Shown piece after piece: positions 59,206 through 64,000 of a stretch of 64,000 bases of DNA. The notes under the pieces are model-generated. The model ran no database searches, was not told where the DNA came from, and worked only from the letters and a program-made list of their open reading frames with translations. The position numbers were made by a program, and so were the translations under genes. This DNA is from Leptobrachium leishanense. Lineage: Eukaryota; Chordata; Amphibia; Anura; Megophryidae. The DNA lies in assembly GCA_009667805.1 (NCBI GenBank), contig CM019065.1, positions 21,293,822 to 21,357,821 of the forward strand, given 5' to 3'. Numbering within the stretch: position 1 is the first letter of the stretch; every line of letters starts with the position of its first letter.

Positions 59206-60114
59206 ATGATGAAGCCCAGGCTGAAGAAAGCCCAGAAGATTAAGCGCTCCCTTATGGCGATTACAACTCCCATCACTCCCAGCCAGCACGATCCGCCGCT
59301 GTCTTCCTGTGTTTCTTCCCTGTCTGAATATGACCCAGAGGATATCGCTGTCTCTGAGGAGAGCCCATCGAGACAGACAGCCCAACGCTCAAAGGGACCC
59401 CCAGGTCAACACCAGGGGTCTGACACCCCTTTGAAGGCATGGCGAGGCGTCTGTTCTTCATCCAGCGATCGATCTGTATCAGAAAGGGATGGTGGCGAGG
59501 AAGAGCAAGAGGACGAGGGCATTAAGTCCTGGCTGTGCGACTATCCTTCCCTTAGTGATGGATCAGGTTTAGAAGGAGAACCGGGAGAAATGGAGAAGAT
59601 GCCTACCCCGATGCCTTCTTCCTATGTGGGCACCAGGTTCGAAGGTGACTCTGCCTCCTACTTGTCTCCTTCGGTCGCCAAGGCCAGACGCTCCAAGGAC
59701 ACTCCTGTTCATCAAGACCCCTTACCCGAGGATCCATGTCCCTATACGGTACAGGGATGTTTTGCTCTACCTACCTTGGTACCACCTGGACACATGGGCA
59801 CTCTCATTCCTGAAGTATCAGCTGACCCATCACCGGAGGACCGAGTCACTGCTTCTAATGGGACTGTGGTTCGTCGCAAAGACCTCGACATCTTTGAAAA
59901 GGAGTTACTCTGGCGTAAGGAGATTGAAGGGGGAAAGCCATCTGGATACATGGGCACCCTCCTTCCTAATGCTTCTGCTGACCTTAAGATATCAAAGGCC
60001 AAGGCACGACGGCGTCAAAGAAAGGCACGTGCCCAACCCTGTATTACCGCTCCGGACCCTCGTTCTGCCCTCCGGTGGTGCAACGACTATTGGAACCAGC
60101 ACCCACTAGAGTGA
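59206..60114 (+). CDS. Unrecognised ORF in LTR element
   Basis: An uninterrupted frame of 302 residues from ATG ATG at 59206 to TGA at 60112. An upstream in-frame GTG at 59176 lies within the LTR and is not preferred. I do not recognise the protein. Features: basic N-terminus (KPRLKKAQKIKR), Ser/Glu-rich acidic middle (SVSERDGGEEEQEDEG), and three related blocks (SSYVGTRFEGDSASY, GHMGTLIPEVSADPS, GYMGTLLPNASADLK), two of them close to a basic KARR stretch. The C-terminus is strongly basic and ends with RWCNDYWNQHPLE. No zinc knuckle, catalytic or membrane segment. It could be a gag-like or captured sequence. That it stays open suggests recent activity. Confidence 0.55.
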   Translation: MMKPRLKKAQKIKRSLMAITTPITPSQHDPPLSSCVSSLSEYDPEDIAVSEESPSRQTAQRSKGPPGQHQGSDTPLKAWRGVCSSSSDRSVSERDGGEEEQEDEGIKSWLCDYPSLSDGSGLEGEPGEMEKMPTPMPSSYVGTRFEGDSASYLSPSVAKARRSKDTPVHQDPLPEDPCPYTVQGCFALPTLVPPGHMGTLIPEVSADPSPEDRVTASNGTVVRRKDLDIFEKELLWRKEIEGGKPSGYMGTLLPNASADLKISKAKARRRQRKARAQPCITAPDPRSALRWCNDYWNQHPLE

Positions 60115-60187
60115 CCTGTGCCCGGTTAGGGAAGGTCCTGCTTCTCTTGTTTGGGCACCCGGAGCGTGCCCGTGAAGGGGGAGGTAC

Positions 60188-60642
60188 TGTCAGGACCCTC
60201 ATCTACATCCATCTTCTGAGGTTCCTGGCAGCAATACTTTCTATGCTATTCCTGTTCCTGCAACCTGTATAATGTATAAACCTGCAAACAGCTCATCCAT
60301 CAAACCAATAGTTAACACCAAGCACATCACACCACACACACAAAATAAAGGCACCACGCCCCTTCCTATCCTTGCTTCATCATTGTAGCTGTTTTCCTGC
60401 ATGGGAAAAGACCTATTTGTTTTCGCTCTGCAAGATCCCCACTACCTGTTCCTGATTACACCGGCTTCCTCTACACTACTTCTGATCCAGCAATCACTCT
60501 CACCATCCTCATCCGTATTTGGCAATCTGGTCAGTCTAGTATCCATCCACCTCCACCCATATCTGCATCTGTGCAGCATACTGCACACTGGGCTCAAACC
60601 CCCATTATACTCTGGTGCCACCCCAGTACCAGAGTCCTGACA
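60188..60642 (+). repeat. 3' LTR
   Basis: 455 bp, TGTCAGGACC ... GTCCTGACA. Contains CACAAAATAAAGGCACC (AATAAA-type signal near 60342) in the expected middle region. Directly followed by GTCAG. Confidence 0.75.
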
Positions 60643-60919
60643 GTCAGTAATTTCTACAAAATATTTGGGAATTGAGGTAATCTGTGTCTTGTCACTGCCA
60701 CCCTGAATTTTGGGGGTCAGTAATTTCTACAAAATATTTGGGAATTTAGGTAATCTGTGTCTTGTCACTGCCACCCAGAATTTTGGGGGGTCAGTAATTT
60801 CTACAAAATATTTGGGAATTGAGGTAATCTGTGTCTTGTCACTGCCACCCTGAATTTTGGGGGGTCAGTAATTTCTACAAAATATTTGGGAATTGAGGTA
60901 ATCTGTGTCTTGTCACTTC
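60643..60919. repeat. Tandem repeat of about 74 bp
   Basis: About 3.7 copies starting GTCAGTAATTTCTACAAAAT and ending CACTGCCACCCTGAATTTTG. The fourth is cut at GTCACTTC by the retroviral LTR. Confidence 0.9.
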
Positions 60920-61544
60920 TGTTAGTGTTTTCCTGACACCTATCTTCAACACCTCTCCTTCAATGTATCAGATGCCACTCGATCGATCGGAGAAGGAATG
61001 ACACGAACAAGCAGTATCTCGTGTGCAATCATTCTATTGATTTATTCTTGAGATAGGTCTTTTAAAAGATTCAGGTGGGAGGATACAGGAAAAGAGAAGG
61101 GGAGGAATGGGGAGGACACAGGGTGGTACAATATCGGGTGAGACGCAGCTCACCAATCAGAAACATACATTGCATAGATTAATTGCATTAAAGTATATTA
61201 AAAGATGGGGCTTAGATTAATTAATAGTGAAAGCCATCACCGCACGTAGCAAGTTATCAATTAACATTGGTCAGGTCGACATGAACTCGTCTTTAGGAAC
61301 AAATCAATAATCGGCTCGGTCAAATTAAGTTATGTCAATAAGTGAGATGAGCAGAAATGGTCAAGGTACAGAAAAACAGTTAGCTGAGACAGCAGAATGA
61401 AAGATCATCATTAAAAGCAGAATTAGGTATTATGAACACAAGGCCTAAATACAGAGAAGACCAGACTAGATTAATGGTCAATGTTAACAGGTACTCAGAG
61501 AGACAATTAGCAGCATATATCATTAGTAGAATTAATATCTAACA
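60920..61544 (-). repeat. 3' LTR of the endogenous retrovirus
   Basis: 625 bp with inverted tips TGTTAG / CTAACA. A purine-rich AAAAGGGAGAG precedes it at about 61546-61556. The AATAAA signal is at 61041-61046 on the minus strand. A GATTGG (CCAAT-type complement) is near 61160. I did not find a convincing TATA box. Confidence 0.8.
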
Positions 61545-61576
61545 ACTCTCCCTTTTGTCGCAACTGCGACAATACG

Positions 61577-62866
61577 TCATATAAAATGTATTAATTCTCC
61601 CTTACCATGCTGTTGCTGGGCACATCGGTCGAAGAGACAACCAATCAACTTATAGATCAGGTAGATGGAAAATATCATTACTAGGACCACTAGCAGACCA
61701 GCAAGAATACTCTTACCCATGGATCCTAGCCAGGAACCAATACCTAAGGACCAATCCCATCCATCGAACAGACCACGTGCCTTCTCCCGGATATGGGACT
61801 GGACTTCCTCTAGGTTGTCTAACTCGTGGTGTATCGCCCCTGAATTATCAGGGATCCAGGAACAGCAGTAGGAGCATATTCTAGCGCATACCCCACCCTC
61901 TGCGGCTAGCAGGTAGTCAAGGGCCATTCTATTCTGCAATGTGATCAATCTTATCTGTTCCTGTTCAGACAAAATCAACTGTAGGGCTCCTCGGGTTGCA
62001 TTGAATGCAGCATCTACTTCTATAGCAAGCAAGTTCAGTTTAGTATATAAGCGAGCAACACCAAAAGCAGGCATCAGAGATAGGAAAAATATTTCCGTAG
62101 TAGAGGATTTCACGGTCAGGACTCGCTTGCGTTTGTGTTTTGGGATGCGTATATGTGTCTTGGGTAATGTCTTAGATACAATGAAAGTGGGCATGATCTG
62201 TCCTATAAAACAGGGTTTCTTTAGGTGTTCTGGTATGGTCTTGTATGCTCACTTATCACAGAAGTAATATACCCCTTCAGGTAAGGTAAGAACCAGACCT
62301 GGATTGGCCTTCTGGTGTTGTAGATACAATGAAGTGATGTTCGGGGCTATGAGGTACTTGGAAGCAGCCTTAGCCCAGCGAATGATGATAACATTCACAT
62401 TTTCCTCTGGTTTTATGTGTGGGGATATAACATAACTTTCCAGGTATGTGGTGCGTATGTACTGTGTTAGAACCAGCTGTACAGCCTCTATAGGTGTACA
62501 TCTTTGAACGAGAATTGTTATCAGGTACCAACAAAAGATACCCATGCAATTCGTTAATTGTTCTCTTTCCTTGTTTGTATGTGGACACACAGGATCATTA
62601 CCCATGCACGGAAGCCATAGAGGGACATTGTAATCAAACACAAGAGTAGCATTCACATCGGGTATGTTAGTACGATTATCATGGTTGACAAAAGCAAAAG
62701 CTCCATTTGTTATAGCATAAGCAAGACGTACTTTAGTGCGTTCCATTTCGGTTCTGGCCTCAGGTGCACTACGGAAATCAGTAATCATGGTCTGATTATG
62801 CTTTATCATGTCAGCTAACATCTGTGCAGTCCATGTTATGTATGTATTGTCTGTGGTCCTACGGCA
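61577..62866 (-). pseudogene. Retroviral env, broken
   Basis: Two pieces in one frame, separated by a TGA at 62249-62251 in a position expected to hold Trp. The upstream piece is the C-terminal part of a surface subunit, with several N-linked glycosylation sites and a cysteine-rich end. The downstream piece (62194-61577 as an ORF from its ATG) has a basic cleavage-type site (KHKRKR), a hydrophobic stretch, a heptad-repeat region, a CX6CC motif (CARICSYCC) typical of gamma-type transmembrane subunits, and a membrane anchor (ILAGLLVVLVMIFSIYLIYK). The 5' half of the surface subunit is missing: env sequence begins directly after RNase H sequence. Non-functional as it stands. Confidence 0.85.
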
Positions 62867-64000
62867 TGAACCATCAACAAATATGTGACTTATGTGTTCA
62901 CCCTCTAGTGGTGTAGACATAAGATCCATACATGGGGAGGTTACTGCGTGTATAAGAGGCAAACAGCCATGTTCGTCATCTTCTGGTGTGTTACGTAACC
63001 TAAATAGGCTGTTTAGTCCATGTATGGGACCTGAGGTTGGTGATGAGTACTTGACAGTCAGGTTTTGTGTGGCTGTAAGGATTATCTCATATCCTGAGAG
63101 TCGTTGTGCGGTCACATGTTGTGTGGTCAAATTGTGCAGTACTTTCAGTACGTGATGTGGTGTATGTAACACAGTATCATGTGATAATGTGATGGCTTGT
63201 GCGGCTTCTACAACCATTGCACATACTGCTACAGCTCTTAAGCATGCTAGCATACCTTGTAATGGGAGAGAGCAACACCCTTGAAATGAATGCTGTCGGC
63301 CTTAGAACACCTCCATGAACCTGGGCCAGTACCGCCGCCATGGCTGTACAATCTTCTCGACAATACAGGTGAAAGGGTACATGATAATTGGGCAAACCTA
63401 GAGCAGGAGTGGATGACAACAATACCTTTAACATTTCATATGCGGTGCACATGGACTCGTCCCAGATCAGCGTATCTGGTGCGTCTTGTCTTGTAGCTTT
63501 ACGCAAAATATTGATTAGTGGGAGCAATCAGGAATCCAGTGTCTGCAGAAAATGACCATACCTAGAAAGATCATCATGTCTGTTTTGCTGGTGGGCTGGG
63601 CCAGCTGTGAAAGAGCTTCTATACGAGAGGTGGAGACATGCCTCTCACCTGGGGAAAGCGTGAAACCCAGGTATGTGACCTTTGGCTGGCAATACTGTAA
63701 TTTTGACAAGGAAACCTTATGTCCCTCTTGTGCCAGGTGCACGAGCAGGGCTGACGTATCTTGCTTGCATGCATCTGCGTCTGAACTACAGAGCAACAAG
63801 TCATCCGCATACTGCAATAGGACTGAACCAGACGGCGGCGCCCACTCTTTGAGGGTCTCACGGAGAGCTCTACAATAAGCAGAAGCGCTGTCAACGAAAC
63901 CCTGTGGGAGTCGCTCCCAACAGAACTGCGCTCCTTCAAATGTGAAGGCTAACAAGGGCTGTGTCTCCCTGTCCACTGGTATAGAAAAGAAGGCATTGGA
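62867..64000 (-). pseudogene. Retroviral pol: reverse transcriptase and RNase H start, broken
   Basis: The RT frame (about 63976-63515) has RLPQGF, the catalytic QYADDLLLC (Tyr-Ala-Asp-Asp, where Val-Asp-Asp is usual in mammalian gammaretroviruses) and the YLGFTLSPGE block. A frameshift near 63530 leads to the thumb/connection (63527-63270), and a second near 63265 to the connection and the first acidic site of RNase H (VDGSC). After this the sequence switches to env without integrase. The RT continues beyond the window. Confidence 0.88.

Larger units (their letters stand above)
59096..60642 (+). mobile_element. Small LTR retroelement, 5' LTR truncated
   Basis: The last 108 bp of the 5' LTR (59096-59203) match the end of the 3' LTR (60535-60642) with about one difference. 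The 3' LTR begins TGTCAGGACC at 60188 and ends GTCCTGACA, and a purine tract (AAGGGGGAGG) precedes it. Between them lies one open frame. No gag, protease or RT motif is visible, so this is a non-autonomous or internally replaced element. A primer-binding site is not recognised. Confidence 0.75.
60920..64000 (-). mobile_element. Endogenous retrovirus, 3' part, gamma-type, broken
   Basis: Minus-strand order is RT (entering at 64000), RT connection/RNase H start, env surface part, env transmembrane part, purine tract, 3' LTR. Multiple frameshifts and an in-frame stop, plus loss of most RNase H, all integrase and the env start, show a defective provirus. The RT and the transmembrane protein place it with class I (gamma/epsilon-like) retroviruses. 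The host range of the ancestral virus is not deducible. Confidence 0.88.

Overview
The window looks like vertebrate nuclear DNA, most probably from an amphibian (frog-like). Evidence: multi-exon vomeronasal type-2 receptor (V2R) exons, a CR1-type LINE, Tc1/mariner, hAT-like and TTAA-targeting (piggyBac-like) miniature elements, Penelope-like inserts with inverted repeats and hammerhead-like motifs, and a gamma-type endogenous retrovirus. There are no bacterial operons, no CRISPR array and no convincing tRNA or rRNA gene. Only a few kilobases code for host protein.

The host genes are two V2R pheromone/odorant receptor genes, both on the minus strand and in tandem. The downstream copy in transcription order (V2R-A, 4703-17903) has recognisable exons 1, 2 and 3, but exon 2 is split by a hAT-like MITE and exons 4-6 are not in the window. 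The other copy (V2R-B, 33667-44428) has all six coding exons with compatible phases. They sum to 2604 nt (867 codons plus stop) with no premature stop. Its only oddity is a GC instead of a GT donor after exon 5. Introns and upstream DNA of the two copies are recognisably related, so the pair arose by segmental duplication.

Region by region: 1-1150 is the 3' part of a Tc1 element. 4.7-17.9 kb is V2R-A, swollen by a degraded CR1 LINE (about 7.67-14.1 kb, minus strand), which itself carries a TTAA element and a palindromic Penelope-like element. 18.8-23.9 kb is a TTAA MITE followed by about 4.1 kb of 45-bp satellite. 24.6-28.6 kb carries two GC-rich minisatellites (23-bp and 20-bp units), a 54-bp repeat and strong hairpins. 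29-33.6 kb is mostly MITEs. 33.7-44.4 kb is V2R-B with SINE, TTAA and hAT-like insertions in its introns. 45.3-51.5 kb is MITE-rich and includes the paralogue of the DNA next to the satellite. 51.7-55.7 kb is a 22-bp minisatellite running into a 28-bp minisatellite. 56-57.3 kb is a repeat containing a palindromic insert. 59.1-60.6 kb is a small LTR retroelement with an open frame I do not recognise. 60.9-64.0 kb is the 3' part of a broken endogenous retrovirus (LTR, env, RNase H/RT) on the minus strand.

No clear novel multi-gene system is visible. The most unusual items are: (i) a nearly canonical minimal hammerhead ribozyme motif at the tip of a palindromic element, plus decayed relatives; (ii) three minisatellites with a shared core but different unit lengths; (iii) a 45-bp satellite whose single progenitor-like unit survives at the paralogous locus; (iv) the unrecognised ORF in the LTR element. 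All assignments come from reading the sequence; no searches were run.
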